Assembly: GCF_004340965.1 (NCBI RefSeq)
Contig: NZ_SLYA01000001.1
Span: 558,001-622,000, forward strand
Length of the DNA stretch: 64,000 bases
Direction: 5' to 3'
From: Sphingomonas sp. PP-CE-1A-559
Lineage (GTDB): Bacteria > Pseudomonadota > Alphaproteobacteria > Sphingomonadales > Sphingomonadaceae
This document shows, in pieces, positions 11,196 to 20,984 of this stretch. The notes under the pieces are model-generated. The model was not told the DNA's origin, made no database searches, and was given only the letters and a program-made list of their open reading frames with translations. Both the position numbers and the translations under genes were made by a program. Every line of letters starts with the position of its first letter. Position 1 is the first letter of the stretch.

Positions 11196-12610
11196 AGGGT
11201 GTCGCAACGGATATCGGCACGATCCATTTCGTCGGGATCGGCGGGATCGGCATGTCGGGCATCGCCGAGGTGATGAAGAATCTTGGCTACCGCGTGCAGG
11301 GCTCGGACGTCGCCGAGGGCTATGTCGTGCAGGGATTGCGCGACAAGGGCATTCCGGTCGCGATCGGTCATGCCGCGTCGAACATCGGCGACGCCGCGGT
11401 GGTGGTCGTGTCGACCGCGATCGTCCGCTCGAACCCGGAGGTCGAGGCGGCGCTCAATGCGCGCGTACCGGTGGTGCGGCGGGCGGAAATGCTGGCGGAA
11501 CTTATGCGGTTGAAGTCGACCGTCGCGGTGGCGGGCACGCACGGGAAGACAACGACGACGTCGATGGTCGCGGCGTTGCTCGATGCGGGCGGGGTCGATC
11601 CGACGGTCATCAATGGCGGGATCATCAACTCCTACGGCTCGAACGCGCGGCTGGGTGCGAGCGACTGGATGGTCGTCGAGGCGGACGAGAGCGACGGCAG
11701 TTTCCTGCGGCTCGATGGTACGATCGCGGTGGTGACTAACATCGATCCCGAGCATCTCGACCATTACGGATCGTTCGACGCGGTGAAGGATGCGTTCGTC
11801 GAGTTCGTCGAGAACGTGCCGTTCTATGGTGCGGCGCTGCTGTGTCTCGATCATCCGGAAGTGCAGGGGATCCTGCCGCGGGTGCGCGATCGTCGGGTGG
11901 TGACGTACGGTTTCTCGGCGCAGGCGGATGTGCGCGGCGTCGAGGTTACGCCGATCCCGGGCGGCAACCGCTTCGATTGCGTGGTGCGCGAGCGTGATGG
12001 CGCGACGCGGACGATCGCGGGAATCGAGATGCCGATGCCGGGTCGGCACAACGTGCAGAACGCGCTGGCGGCGATCGGCGTGGCGCTGGAACTCGGCATC
12101 GCGGACGCGACGATCCAGCAGGGGTTCGCCAAGTTCGGTGGCGTGAAGCGGCGGTTCACCAAGGTCGGCGAAGTGGCCGGTGTCACGATCATCGACGACT
12201 ATGGCCATCACCCGGTCGAAATCCGCGCCGTCTTGGCGGCGGCACGTGAGGGCGTGAAGGGTCGCGTAATCGCGGTCGTCCAGCCGCATCGGTATTCGCG
12301 TCTGGGCAATCTGATGGAGGATTTCCAGACTGCGTTCAACGACGCGGATCGCGTGCTGGTGACGCCGGTTTATGCGGCGGGCGAGGCGCCTGTGGAGGGC
12401 GTCGACGCGGCTGCTCTGGTCGAGGGGTTGAAGCGGCGCGGGCACCGGTTCGCGGGTGTGGTCGCGGACGCTGATGCGCTGGCGGTGGAACTGGCGGCGA
12501 CGATCGAGGCTGACGACATGGTTGTTTGTCTGGGGGCTGGCGACATCACGAAATGGGCGGCCGGGTTGGCCGATGCGATCGCGGCCGAGCGCGCGAAGGT
12601 GCTGGCGTGA
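11192..12610 (+). CDS. murC: UDP-MurNAc:L-alanine ligase MurC
   Basis: This 472-residue enzyme is the first Mur ligase, adding L-Ala to UDP-MurNAc. The N-terminal UDP-binding domain starts [13 protein letters not shown], followed by the ATP loop [13 protein letters not shown] around residues 113-125. The central segment [12 protein letters not shown] and the C-terminal [10 protein letters not shown] are typical of MurC. ATG 11192 overlaps the murG stop. The TGA at 12608-12610 overlaps the proposed murB GTG start. Confidence 0.97.
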   Translation: MKGVATDIGTIHFVGIGGIGMSGIAEVMKNLGYRVQGSDVAEGYVVQGLRDKGIPVAIGHAASNIGDAAVVVVSTAIVRSNPEVEAALNARVPVVRRAEMLAELMRLKSTVAVAGTHGKTTTTSMVAALLDAGGVDPTVINGGIINSYGSNARLGASDWMVVEADESDGSFLRLDGTIAVVTNIDPEHLDHYGSFDAVKDAFVEFVENVPFYGAALLCLDHPEVQGILPRVRDRRVVTYGFSAQADVRGVEVTPIPGGNRFDCVVRERDGATRTIAGIEMPMPGRHNVQNALAAIGVALELGIADATIQQGFAKFGGVKRRFTKVGEVAGVTIIDDYGHHPVEIRAVLAAAREGVKGRVIAVVQPHRYSRLGNLMEDFQTAFNDADRVLVTPVYAAGEAPVEGVDAAALVEGLKRRGHRFAGVVADADALAVELAATIEADDMVVCLGAGDITKWAAGLADAIAAERAKVLA

Positions 12611-13698
12611 ACGCTCGCGCTTCTGCTCCCCTCCCGCTTGCGGGAGGGGTCGGGGGAGGGGCTTCGGCCTCCTCCGACGGCACGGGCGCGGCTATGTCAC
12701 TCCCTCCCCTAACCCCTCCTGCAAGCGGGAGGGGAATCAAGGTCGAGGCAGGGGCTTCGCTGGCGGCTTTCATATGGTTTCGGACTGGTGGGCCGGCGGA
12801 GACCCTAGTGCGACCCGATACGGCGAACGCTCTGGCCGCATATTTGCGTGACCTCGACCCTTCCACGCCAGTGCTGCCGGTTGGTGTAGGCTCGAACCTG
12901 ATCGTGCGCGATGGCGGCGTGCCGGGGGTCGTCGTGCGGCTTCCCAAAGCTATGGCTAAGGTTTCGGTTGAGGACGGTCGCGTTCGTGCGGGCGCGGGGG
13001 CGATGGGGATCACCGTTGCCAGTGCCGCGCGGGATGCTGGGATTGCCGGGCTCGAGTTTCTGCGTGGAATCCCGGGCACCGTCGGCGGTGCGGTTCGGAT
13101 GAACGCGGGTGCTTACGGTCGCGATGTCAGCGATATTCTGGTCGAGGCTACCGTGGTCACGCGTGAGGGTTTGGTCGAGACCTGGTCCGCCGAGAAGCTC
13201 GGCTTCACCTATCGCCATTCGGATCTACCCGCTGGTGCGGTTGTAGTCGAGGCAGTGTTCTCCGGCACGCCCGGCGAACCAGCCGTGATCGGTGCCGAGA
13301 TGGACCGGATCGCGGCCGAGCGCGAGGCATCGCAGCCTTTGCGGTCGCGCACCGGGGGCTCTACATTCAAGAACCCCGAGGGGCACAAGGCGTGGGCGTT
13401 GATCGACGCGGCCGGGTGTCGGGGGCTGACTCGCGGTGATGCGCAGGTCAGCGAGAAGCATTGCAATTTCCTGCTGAACCTCGGGTCCGCGTCGAGCGCG
13501 GAGATCGAGGCGCTGGGTGAAGAGGTACGCGACAAGGTGAAGGCGCATTCGGGGGTGACGTTGGAATGGGAAATCCAGCGGGTTGGTGAGTACCTCCCCT
13601 CCCGCTCGCGGGAGAGGTCGGGGGAGGGCGGTCTGGATACCGGCATCTCGCATCAACCCCTCCCCCGACCCCTCTCGCATGCGGGAGGGGAGCAGTGA
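12607..13698 (+). CDS. murB: UDP-N-acetylenolpyruvoylglucosamine reductase MurB with repeat-encoded N- and C-termini
   Basis: This FAD-dependent enzyme reduces UDP-enolpyruvyl-GlcNAc to UDP-MurNAc. The FAD domain ([14 protein letters not shown], then [19 protein letters not shown]) and the conserved [18 protein letters not shown] are clear, as is the C-terminal [11 protein letters not shown] with the catalytic Ser region. The start chosen is GTG 12607 (GTGA overlap with murC); ATG 12694 is an alternative. From either start at least one arm of the repeat at 12625-12735 is translated, because no in-frame start lies between the repeat and the conserved domain. A second repeat at 13593-13697 encodes the last 35 or so residues. 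Total length is 363 residues, versus about 300 without repeats. Confidence 0.95.
   Translation: MNARASAPLPLAGGVGGGASASSDGTGAAMSLPPLTPPASGRGIKVEAGASLAAFIWFRTGGPAETLVRPDTANALAAYLRDLDPSTPVLPVGVGSNLIVRDGGVPGVVVRLPKAMAKVSVEDGRVRAGAGAMGITVASAARDAGIAGLEFLRGIPGTVGGAVRMNAGAYGRDVSDILVEATVVTREGLVETWSAEKLGFTYRHSDLPAGAVVVEAVFSGTPGEPAVIGAEMDRIAAEREASQPLRSRTGGSTFKNPEGHKAWALIDAAGCRGLTRGDAQVSEKHCNFLLNLGSASSAEIEALGEEVRDKVKAHSGVTLEWEIQRVGEYLPSRSRERSGEGGLDTGISHQPLPRPLSHAGGEQ
12625..12735. repeat. REPIN-like element, family A, in the MurB N-terminal coding region
   Basis: The left arm is GCTCCCCTCCCGCTTGCGGG followed by AGGGGTCGGGGGAGGGG. The right arm is CTCCCTCCCCTAACCCCTCC then TGCAAGCGGGAGGGGA. The arms are inverted complements around a spacer of about 30 bases. 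In the murB frame they read [11 protein letters not shown] and [12 protein letters not shown]. Confidence 0.9.
13593..13697. repeat. REPIN-like element, family A, at the murB/ddl junction
   Basis: The left arm is CTCCCCTCCCGCTCGCGGGA followed by GAGGTCGGGGGAGGG. The right arm is CCCCTCCCCCGACCCCTCTC then GCATGCGGGAGGGGAGCAG. The left arm and spacer lie in murB, and the right arm carries the murB stop, the ddl ribosome-binding site and the ddl GTG. The 20 bases at 13681-13700 are identical to 4942-4961 at the murF start. Confidence 0.9.
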
Positions 13699-14633
13699 GT
13701 GCGGCTCTTCACATCGCGGTGCTCATGGGCGGCTGGTCGGCGGAGCGTGAGGTTTCGCTGATGTCCGGCAATGGCTGTGCGGACGCACTTGAGTCGCTTG
13801 GGCACCGGGTTACGCGGATCGATATGGGGCGGGATGTTGCCGCTAAACTCGCCGAGGCGCAGCCCGACCTCGTGTTCAACGCACTACACGGCACCCCCGG
13901 CGAGGACGGTTCGGTACAGGGGCTGCTCGACCTGATGGGGCTGCGATACACGCACTCCGGCCTCGCTACGTCGGTGATTGCGATCGACAAGGTGCTGACC
14001 AAGCTGCTGCTCGTGCCCGCGGGCGTGCCGATGCCGGGTGGGCGGATCGTCAAGTCGGCGGATTTGTTCGAGAGCGATCCGATGGCGCGGCCCTACGTGC
14101 TGAAGCCGGTCAACGAGGGCTCCTCGGTTGGCGTGGCGATCGTCACCGACAGCGGCAATTACGGCAATCCGATTTCGCGCGACAGCGTCGGGCCGTGGGG
14201 AGAGTTCGAGGAATTGCTCGCCGAGCCGTATATTCGTGGGCGTGAGCTGACGACCGCGGTGCTCGGCGGCAAGGCACTGGGCGTGACCGAGTTGAAGCCC
14301 AAGAGCGGCTGGTACGATTACGACGCGAAATACACCGACGGAATGACCGTTCACGTCTGCCCGGCGGAGATTCCCGACGAGATCACCGACGCGTGCAAGA
14401 GCCTCGCGCTCGAAGCGCACCGGTTGCTCGGCTGCAAGGGCGCGTCGCGGTCGGACTTCCGTTGGGATGACGAGCGCGGCGTCGACGGGCTGTTCCTGCT
14501 CGAGGTGAACACGCAGCCGGGGATGACGCCGCTGAGCCTCGTGCCCGAACAGGCGCGGCATATCGGCATGAGCTATGCCGAGCTGGTCCAGGCGATCGTC
14601 GATGAGGCGCTTCAGGATCATCCTTCCCCATGA
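13695..14633 (+). CDS. ddl: D-alanine:D-alanine ligase Ddl
   Basis: This 312-residue ATP-grasp enzyme makes the D-Ala-D-Ala used by MurF. The N-terminus HIAVLMGGWSAEREVSL is typical, followed by NALHGTPGEDGSVQG, YVLKPVNEGSSVGV in the ATP-grasp domain, and LLEVNTQPGMTPLSLVPEQA with the metal-binding Glu and Asn. GTG 13695 overlaps the murB stop. Its GGAGG, six bases upstream, lies inside the repeat arm. The stop overlaps the ftsQ ATG. Confidence 0.96.
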   Translation: MSAALHIAVLMGGWSAEREVSLMSGNGCADALESLGHRVTRIDMGRDVAAKLAEAQPDLVFNALHGTPGEDGSVQGLLDLMGLRYTHSGLATSVIAIDKVLTKLLLVPAGVPMPGGRIVKSADLFESDPMARPYVLKPVNEGSSVGVAIVTDSGNYGNPISRDSVGPWGEFEELLAEPYIRGRELTTAVLGGKALGVTELKPKSGWYDYDAKYTDGMTVHVCPAEIPDEITDACKSLALEAHRLLGCKGASRSDFRWDDERGVDGLFLLEVNTQPGMTPLSLVPEQARHIGMSYAELVQAIVDEALQDHPSP

Positions 14634-15604
14634 GCCGCACGATCAAGCGCGGTCCGCCGCCCAAGCGGCCCGCCCCGCGACGGAAAGTCGTGGTCAAGAA
14701 GGTGTCGGTGATGGACCGGCTGGTCGGGATGCTTCCGGTCAGCGAGGACACGCTGCGGAAAATCGCGACGTGGTCGATTCTCGGCGCGGGCGGGGCTGTG
14801 GCGATCGCGGCGGCGACGTGGGTCGGCATCCCGGGGATGATCGGCGCGGCGGTCGCCGAGGGTGCCGGGCGCGCGGGCTTCAAGGTCGAGCAGATCGAGG
14901 TGACCGGCCTCAAGCGGATGGACCGGATGTCGGTCTATGCGGTCGCGCTGGAGGACAAGCAGAACCAGACGTCGATGCTGTCGGTCGACCTGGAAGCGGT
15001 GCGCCAAAAACTGCTGCGCTATGGCTGGATCGCGGACGCGCATGTCTCGCGGCGGCTGCCCAACACGATGCTGGTCGATATCGTCGAGCGCACGCCCGCC
15101 GCGGTGTGGCAGGACAATGGGCAACTTACGCTGATCGATTCGTCGGGCGTTTTGCTGGAGCCGGTCCAGCCCGATGCCATCCCGAACCTGCCGCTGGTGA
15201 TCGGGCCGGGCGCGGATCGGCAGGAAGCGTCGTACCAGACGTTGCTCGCCGCCGCGCCCGCGCTGAAGCCGCGCGTGAAGGCCGCGACCTGGGTCGGCAA
15301 TCGACGCTGGGACCTGACGTTCGAGAGCGGCGAGACGTTGGCGCTGCCGGAAGACGGTGCGCCGCGTGCGCTGGTGAAGTTCGCCGAACTGGATGGGGCG
15401 AGGCCGCTGCTGGGGCGCGGTTGGATCCGGTTCGACATGCGCGATCCGACCAAGCTGGTCGCGCGCAAGCCGGGCGCGAGCCTGGCGCACAGCGTCGACG
15501 TGCCGGCACCTGCCAGCGCGGGGGCAAGCGTGCCGGCAACGGGCGAGACTACCAATACTCCGTCGCAAACGGCGGGCGCGAACGTAACGGGCGGGGAGGG
15601 ATGA
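14630..15604 (+). CDS. ftsQ: Cell division protein FtsQ
   Basis: This 324-residue single-pass membrane protein links the FtsBL complex and early to late divisome assembly. It has a strongly basic cytoplasmic N-terminus (PPPKRPAPRRKVVVKK), a TM segment at about residues 47-68, and a periplasmic POTRA domain beginning FKVEQIEVTGLKRMDRMSV. The beta domain with VERTPAAVWQ follows. A low-complexity Ala/Ser/Thr tail closes the protein. ATG 14630 overlaps the ddl stop, and its own TGA lies one base before the ftsA ATG. Confidence 0.93.
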   Translation: MSRTIKRGPPPKRPAPRRKVVVKKVSVMDRLVGMLPVSEDTLRKIATWSILGAGGAVAIAAATWVGIPGMIGAAVAEGAGRAGFKVEQIEVTGLKRMDRMSVYAVALEDKQNQTSMLSVDLEAVRQKLLRYGWIADAHVSRRLPNTMLVDIVERTPAAVWQDNGQLTLIDSSGVLLEPVQPDAIPNLPLVIGPGADRQEASYQTLLAAAPALKPRVKAATWVGNRRWDLTFESGETLALPEDGAPRALVKFAELDGARPLLGRGWIRFDMRDPTKLVARKPGASLAHSVDVPAPASAGASVPATGETTNTPSQTAGANVTGGEG

Positions 15605-15605
15605 C

Positions 15606-16868
15606 ATGGCGAAGGTGGCACCGGAAGGGCTGATCACGGCGCTCGATATCGGGTCGTCGAAGGTTTCGGCGATGATCGCGCAGAAGGGGGACGGCGGCGA
15701 GTTGATCGTGCTCGGCACCGGCCAGCGCGAGAGCCGGGGCGTCAAGCGCGGCTATATCGCCGACATGGCGACGACCGAAGCGGCAGTGCGCGAGGCGGTC
15801 GAGCAGGCCGAGCGGATCGCCGGGATCAACATCGAGAATGTCTGGGTCGGGTTCTCGGCCGGCGGGCTCGTGTCCGACGTCGCCGAGGTCGAGTTCGAGC
15901 TTGGCGGCCACCGCGTCGAACAGCAGGATATCGATGCGTTGCTCGCCGCGGGGCGCAACTCGATCGATCCGCAGGGCCGCATGGTGCTGCACGCGCAACC
16001 GGCGCTTTATACGCTCGATGGGCTGACGGGCGTGAAGACGCCGCTTGGTCTGCATGCCGATCGGCTTGGCGTGCATATCCATGTCGTCGCCGCTGATGGT
16101 TCGCCGGTACGCAACCTCGATCTGTGCGTGCGGTCGGCGCATCTCGAAGTAAAGTCGATCATCGCTTCGCCGGTCGCGACGGGGCTCGCCTGCCTCAGCG
16201 ACGAGGAGCGCGAGCTTGGCGTCGCGCTGGTCGAGATGGGGGCGGGGATCACCAACGTGTCGCTGTTCGCCGGGGGCATGCTGGTCGGGCTGACCTCGAT
16301 CCCGATCGGCGCGCAGGACATTACCGACGACATCGCCAGCGCATTCGGCACGCGGCGGCAGAATGCCGAGCGGATGAAGTGCTTCCACGGATCGGCCAAC
16401 GCCAGCCCCCGCGACAATCACGACATGATCCCGGTCATGCCGATCTCCGCGGAGGACGGCGCGGGCGAGGGCGCGCAGATCACCAAGGCGCAGCTGATCG
16501 GCGTGATCCGCCAGCGGCTCGAGCATCAGATGGGCGAAGTGCGCAACGCGCTCACCAAGCTGAAGTTCGAGGGGCCGGTCGGGCGTCAGGTCGTGCTGAC
16601 CGGCGGTGGTGCCGAGCTGAAGGGCATCGCCGACTATGCGCAACAGGCGCTCGGGCGGTCGGTGCGGATCGGTCGACCGCGTGGTCTGACCGCGCTGCCG
16701 GAAGCGCATGGCGGACCGGCGTTCGCGACGCTAGCGGGGTTGGCCTTCTATGCGGCGACCAACCCGATCGACCTTCGCGGGCTCGCGCCGCAGCGGACGA
16801 CGGTGCATCGGCCAAAGGGTATGGGCATGATGCGCAAGTTGATTCAGGCGGCACGCGCGAATTATTAA
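15606..16868 (+). CDS. ftsA: Cell division protein FtsA
   Basis: This 420-residue actin-fold protein tethers FtsZ to the membrane. The phosphate-1 loop ALDIGSSKVSAMIAQ is near the N-terminus, and the FtsA-specific 1C domain follows (residues about 85-165). The phosphate-2 region is VEMGAGITNVSLF, and the adenosine motif VVLTGGGAELKGI comes later. The final residues (MMRKLIQAARANY) can form the amphipathic membrane-targeting helix. It lies between ftsQ and ftsZ, and a 113-base spacer before ftsZ leaves room for a promoter. Confidence 0.96.
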   Translation: MAKVAPEGLITALDIGSSKVSAMIAQKGDGGELIVLGTGQRESRGVKRGYIADMATTEAAVREAVEQAERIAGINIENVWVGFSAGGLVSDVAEVEFELGGHRVEQQDIDALLAAGRNSIDPQGRMVLHAQPALYTLDGLTGVKTPLGLHADRLGVHIHVVAADGSPVRNLDLCVRSAHLEVKSIIASPVATGLACLSDEERELGVALVEMGAGITNVSLFAGGMLVGLTSIPIGAQDITDDIASAFGTRRQNAERMKCFHGSANASPRDNHDMIPVMPISAEDGAGEGAQITKAQLIGVIRQRLEHQMGEVRNALTKLKFEGPVGRQVVLTGGGAELKGIADYAQQALGRSVRIGRPRGLTALPEAHGGPAFATLAGLAFYAATNPIDLRGLAPQRTTVHRPKGMGMMRKLIQAARANY

Positions 16869-16981
16869 GAGTTTCGAGGGCGCTGGCGTTATTTCGGCTG
16901 GAACAGGCCGTGACGTTGGTGCACACAGATTAATCAGGGGCCCGGCCGTAGCGTATCTACCGGGTTGTGCGGAGAACGGCG

Positions 16982-18559
16982 ATGAGCATCGAATTCCTTA
17001 GTCCCGAAGTGGACGATCTGGCCCCCCGCATCGCGGTGATCGGCGTCGGCGGCGCGGGTGGCAACGCGATCGCCAACATGATGCGGGCCGACGTCCAGGG
17101 CGTCGACTTCCTCGTGGCGAACACCGACGCGCAGGCGTTGAAGCAGTCCACCGCACCGCAGCGGATCCAGCTGGGTACCAAGATCACGCAAGGTCTCGGC
17201 GCCGGTTCGCGTCCCGAGATCGGCCGCGCGGCGGCGGAAGAGACGATCGACCAGCTCGCCAAGATGCTCGAAGGCGCGCACATGTGCTTCATCACCGCCG
17301 GCATGGGCGGCGGTACGGGCACGGGCGCAGCGCCGGTCATCGCCAAGGCGGCGCGCGACATGGGCATCCTCACCGTCGGCGTCGTGACCAAGCCGTTCGC
17401 GTTCGAGGGCAACCGTCGCGCCAAGTCGGCCGAAGGCGGCATCGACGAGCTGCAGAAGTACGTCGACACGCTGATCGTCATCCCGAACCAGAATCTGTTC
17501 CTCATCGCCAACGCGAACACGACCTTCAAGGAAGCGTTCACGATGGCGGACGAGGTGCTCCAGCAGGGCGTCCGCAGCATCACCGACCTGATGGTGATGC
17601 CGGGCCTCATCAACCTCGATTTCGCCGACGTCCGCTCGGTGATGCAGGAGATGGGCAAGGCGATGATGGGCACCGGCGAGGCCAGCGGCGACAACCGTGC
17701 GCTCGAAGCCGCACAGAAGGCGATCTCGAACCCGCTGCTCGAAGGCGTCAGCATGCGCGGCGCGAAGGGCGTCATCATCTCGATCACCGGCGGCGACGAC
17801 ATGCGCCTGCTCGAAGTCGACGAAGCCGCGAATCACATCCGCGACCTGGTCGATCCCGATGCGAACATCATCTGGGGTTCGGCGTTCAACCAAGAGCTCG
17901 AAGGCAAGATCCGCGTCTCGGTCGTCGCGACCGGGATCGACGCCGATGCGCGTCCTCCGGAAGTTGCACCCGAGCCGACCCGCTCGTTCAGCTTCGGATC
18001 GCGCAAGACCGACGAGAATACGTCGTTCCGTCCGAGCGAGCCCGCCGCTTCGTCGGCCGCGCCTGCTGCGTCGTCCGCTGACGAAGAGCCGCTCGACCTG
18101 AACGCGTCGTCGGAAGTCGAGCCGTCGGCGTCGAAGTCGGATGACGAGCTGGTGCTCGGTGCCGAGACGATGGTACCGCAGGCCGCGCCTGCGCCGGTTG
18201 CTCCTGCTCCTCAGCCTGCTCCCGCACCGCGTACGTATGGCGACGAGCCTTACGGTCGTGGTCCGATCGCGCGTCCGGCGTCGGCATCGTCGGTGCCGCC
18301 CGCTCGCGCACCGATCGCGCCGGCTGTTCCGGTGCCGACGCCGGCTGCGGACGAGGGTGGTGCACGTCGCCGCTGGCTCGCTCCGGGTGCCGAGGCTGCC
18401 CCCGAGGCGGTTCCCGCCGCGCCGCGCGTGAAGCTCGGCGGTACGCTGTTCGAGCGCATGTCCAACGCGGCACGCGGCGCAGCGAAGGAAGACGGCGAGG
18501 CGGCTCCCCAGGACCCGCTCGACATCCCCCGCTTCCTGCATCGCCAGAACAACCAGTAA
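16982..18559 (+). CDS. ftsZ: Cell division GTPase FtsZ
   Basis: This 525-residue tubulin homologue forms the Z ring. The GTP signature [11 protein letters not shown] lies at residues 109-119. The N-terminal nucleotide loop is [11 protein letters not shown], and the catalytic loop [11 protein letters not shown] lies in the expected place. A long Pro/Ala/Ser-rich linker (about residues 320-505) leads to the conserved C-terminal peptide DIPRFLHRQ, which binds FtsA. The start is ATG 16982, with GGAGA about seven bases upstream; the frame opens five codons earlier but without support. It is the last gene of the cluster. Confidence 0.98.
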   Translation: MSIEFLSPEVDDLAPRIAVIGVGGAGGNAIANMMRADVQGVDFLVANTDAQALKQSTAPQRIQLGTKITQGLGAGSRPEIGRAAAEETIDQLAKMLEGAHMCFITAGMGGGTGTGAAPVIAKAARDMGILTVGVVTKPFAFEGNRRAKSAEGGIDELQKYVDTLIVIPNQNLFLIANANTTFKEAFTMADEVLQQGVRSITDLMVMPGLINLDFADVRSVMQEMGKAMMGTGEASGDNRALEAAQKAISNPLLEGVSMRGAKGVIISITGGDDMRLLEVDEAANHIRDLVDPDANIIWGSAFNQELEGKIRVSVVATGIDADARPPEVAPEPTRSFSFGSRKTDENTSFRPSEPAASSAAPAASSADEEPLDLNASSEVEPSASKSDDELVLGAETMVPQAAPAPVAPAPQPAPAPRTYGDEPYGRGPIARPASASSVPPARAPIAPAVPVPTPAADEGGARRRWLAPGAEAAPEAVPAAPRVKLGGTLFERMSNAARGAAKEDGEAAPQDPLDIPRFLHRQNNQ

Positions 18560-18632
18560 GCCGGGAATAGCTGAAGCTTCTCAATACTTTGCTGGAAGTT
18601 CGTCCTCACGGCCATACGGTCGCGACTCAAAT

Positions 18633-18683
18633 CCCTCTCCCACCGGGAGAGGGAGAGACGCCAAAGGCGGCGAAGGGTGAGGG
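18633..18683. repeat. Single REP-like hairpin downstream of ftsZ
   Basis: A perfect stem CCCTCTCCC-ACC-GGGAGAGGG is followed by GACGCCAAAGGCGGCGAAGG and GTGAGGG. It looks like one arm of a REP pair without a clear partner. It could also act as a transcript-stabilising or terminating hairpin for the dcw operon, but no T-run follows. Confidence 0.6.
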
Positions 18684-18806
18684 CACGCCAAGCAGGGCTA
18701 CAGCGCTTGCGTACCCAAAACCCTGCATTCGTCGCCGCCCCAGCCCAGTTCGCCGCGCGCATGCGTGCGAGACATTGCCGGTTCGGTCGGGCTGGCGTCT
18801 AGACAG

Positions 18807-20984
18807 ATGATCCTCATGACCCGGTCCTCCCATCATCTCCTGACCGCCGCGCTGGCTCTCGTGCTCGCGGCCGTGCCAGCCGCCGCGTCTGCGCAAGCCG
18901 TCGTCCAGGCGATCCCCGGCACCACCGACGCGGACAAGCTCGGCGACGTGATGCGCCAACTCGCGAGCAACCCGCGCAACATCGACGCGCTGATCAAGGC
19001 GGGCGACCTGTCGATGGGTCTCGGCGATCTCAGCGGTGCGGCCGCACTGTTCGCGCGCGCTGAAAAGGTGAACCCGCGCGACGGTCGCGCAAAGGCGGGG
19101 ATGGCATCGATCCTCGTACGGTCCGAGCGTCCCGGCGAAGCGCTCCGCTATTATGCGCAGGCGGAGGGTCTCGGCCTCGATCCGCGTAACTTCGCTGCCG
19201 ATCGCGGGCTCGCCTACGACCTGATCGGCCAGCAGGACCGGGCGCAACGCGATTACCGCGTGGCACTCCGCGATGCGCCCGACGACGAGACGACGCGGCG
19301 CTATGCGTTGTCGCTCGGCATCTCGGGCAAGCCCGATCTCGCGATCCAGCAGCTCAATCCGCTCCTGCTCAAGAGCGATCGCGGCGCATGGCGCTCCCGC
19401 GCGTTCATCCTCGCGATGAACGGGGACGTCGCCGGCGCCGAGAAGATCGCCACGACGATGATGCCCGCAGGTACCGCGCAAGGCCTGCAACCCTTCTTTC
19501 AGCGCCTGCCGAACCTGCCCGCAAGCGACCGCGCTTTCGCAGTACATTTCGGCGAGGTCCACGCGACGCCCGCCCGCCTCGCGGATGCTCGGATGGCGCC
19601 ACCCTTGGGTATTCTCGCCGCAGATCCGACCGCGCCGGTAATGCTGGCAGCCGTAACACCGCAACCCGCAGTCGCTGCGACAACCGGCAAGAAGGACAAA
19701 CGCGATCGCCGCTCGAGCCGCGACCGTGTCCAGATGGCAGCGGCAACGCGACCGTCGTCAACACCAGTGCCCGTGACGACGTCGGTACCGGTCCCGACGA
19801 CCACCACCGCGCCACGTACGCTGACGACGGTTCCGGCTCGGACCCCGTACGCCGCCCCCGTCCAACTCGCAGCGGCGCCGATGCAGACGGTCCAGCCGCT
19901 TCCGGCGCGTACCGTTCAGTCTTCGCAACCAAGCTATTCAGCACCTAACGTTGCCGCTCAGGGCACTCGTATCAACCCAGCCGCGGAAACGAACTCCGTC
20001 GTCTCTGCCACCATCCAGCCGAGCCCGTCGCCGGTTGCCCGCACAGTCCCAGCGCCATCGACGCTGGGAACGCTTCCGCAGAGCGTAGCCACGCAGATGG
20101 CGGCGATCCCGCTGGGACAGGCAAAACCCGATCCGACCCGCGCGGCGAATGCGCTCGCAGCGTCGGCGACGGCGGCGCCCTCGGTTTCGCCGCTACAGAC
20201 TCCGATACAGCAGGCGCCCGTTCAGCAGGTCGCCCCAACGCAGAGTGCCAGCGCCGAGACGCCGACGCCCGGCTTCACTAGTTCGTCCACGCCCGCGCCG
20301 GTAACCGCAACATCCTCACCACGCACCCACGCGGTCGCCGCGAGCGAGGACTCGATCCTCGCGCGGATCGTCGCGGGCCTGTCGATCCCCGCGTCGGAGC
20401 TCGACGTCGCGCCGATGCATCCCGCGCCGGTCGTGACCGCCGCCGCCATCCCCGTCCCGGATGATTCCGAGCGCGTGCTGGCCGAGGCGAAGGCCAAGAC
20501 CGAGCGCGACGCTGCGGCGAAGGCGATCGCCGCCAAGACGCTGGCTGCGGACAAGCTCGCCGCCGACAAGAAGGCCGCGCTCGACAAGAAGGCCGCGGCG
20601 AAAAAGGCGATCGCCGACAAGAAGGCGCTTGCCGAGAAGAAGGCCGCCGCCGCCGAGAAGCTCGCCGCCGACAAGGCTGCGGCCGAGGAAAAGCGGATTG
20701 CGCGTGCCAATCCTGCGCGGACCTGGGTTCAGGTGTCGACCGGCGCGACCGAGGGCGACCTGCCCAAGGCGTGGAAGAAGGCGAAGGCCAAGGCACCGAC
20801 CGTGTTCGGCGCTCGCGGCGGCTGGACTGCGCCGTGGAAGGCGACCAACCGCGTGCTCGCCGGCCCGTTCAAGACCGATGCCGAGGCACGCACGTTCGTC
20901 AATCAGCTCGCCAAGGAAGGCGTCCCGACGTTCACCTTCACCAGCGATCCCGGCGAGATCATCACCAAGTTGCCGGCCAAGTGA
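18807..20984 (+). CDS. Secreted TPR and SPOR-domain protein with Lys/Ala-rich helix
   Basis: This protein of about 725 residues has a signal peptide ending in AAASAQA. TPR-like repeats (about residues 45-210) follow, then a long Pro/Thr/Ala-rich low-complexity stretch, then a Lys/Ala-rich charged helix (repeats of [12 protein letters not shown] type). A C-terminal SPOR domain begins [17 protein letters not shown] domains bind denuded glycan at division septa, so a periplasmic or outer-envelope role in division is likely. This fits the position just after ftsZ. The start is uncertain between ATG 18807 and ATG 18816; both give the same signal peptide. The stop overlaps the dgt GTG. Confidence 0.85.
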   Translation: MILMTRSSHHLLTAALALVLAAVPAAASAQAVVQAIPGTTDADKLGDVMRQLASNPRNIDALIKAGDLSMGLGDLSGAAALFARAEKVNPRDGRAKAGMASILVRSERPGEALRYYAQAEGLGLDPRNFAADRGLAYDLIGQQDRAQRDYRVALRDAPDDETTRRYALSLGISGKPDLAIQQLNPLLLKSDRGAWRSRAFILAMNGDVAGAEKIATTMMPAGTAQGLQPFFQRLPNLPASDRAFAVHFGEVHATPARLADARMAPPLGILAADPTAPVMLAAVTPQPAVAATTGKKDKRDRRSSRDRVQMAAATRPSSTPVPVTTSVPVPTTTTAPRTLTTVPARTPYAAPVQLAAAPMQTVQPLPARTVQSSQPSYSAPNVAAQGTRINPAAETNSVVSATIQPSPSPVARTVPAPSTLGTLPQSVATQMAAIPLGQAKPDPTRAANALAASATAAPSVSPLQTPIQQAPVQQVAPTQSASAETPTPGFTSSSTPAPVTATSSPRTHAVAASEDSILARIVAGLSIPASELDVAPMHPAPVVTAAAIPVPDDSERVLAEAKAKTERDAAAKAIAAKTLAADKLAADKKAALDKKAAAKKAIADKKALAEKKAAAAEKLAADKAAAEEKRIARANPARTWVQVSTGATEGDLPKAWKKAKAKAPTVFGARGGWTAPWKATNRVLAGPFKTDAEARTFVNQLAKEGVPTFTFTSDPGEIITKLPAK

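Noticed and set aside
10928..12445. Long antisense open frame opposite murG-murC
   Set aside because: The Arg/His-rich composition is typical of a shadow frame, and murC occupies the other strand with clear motifs.
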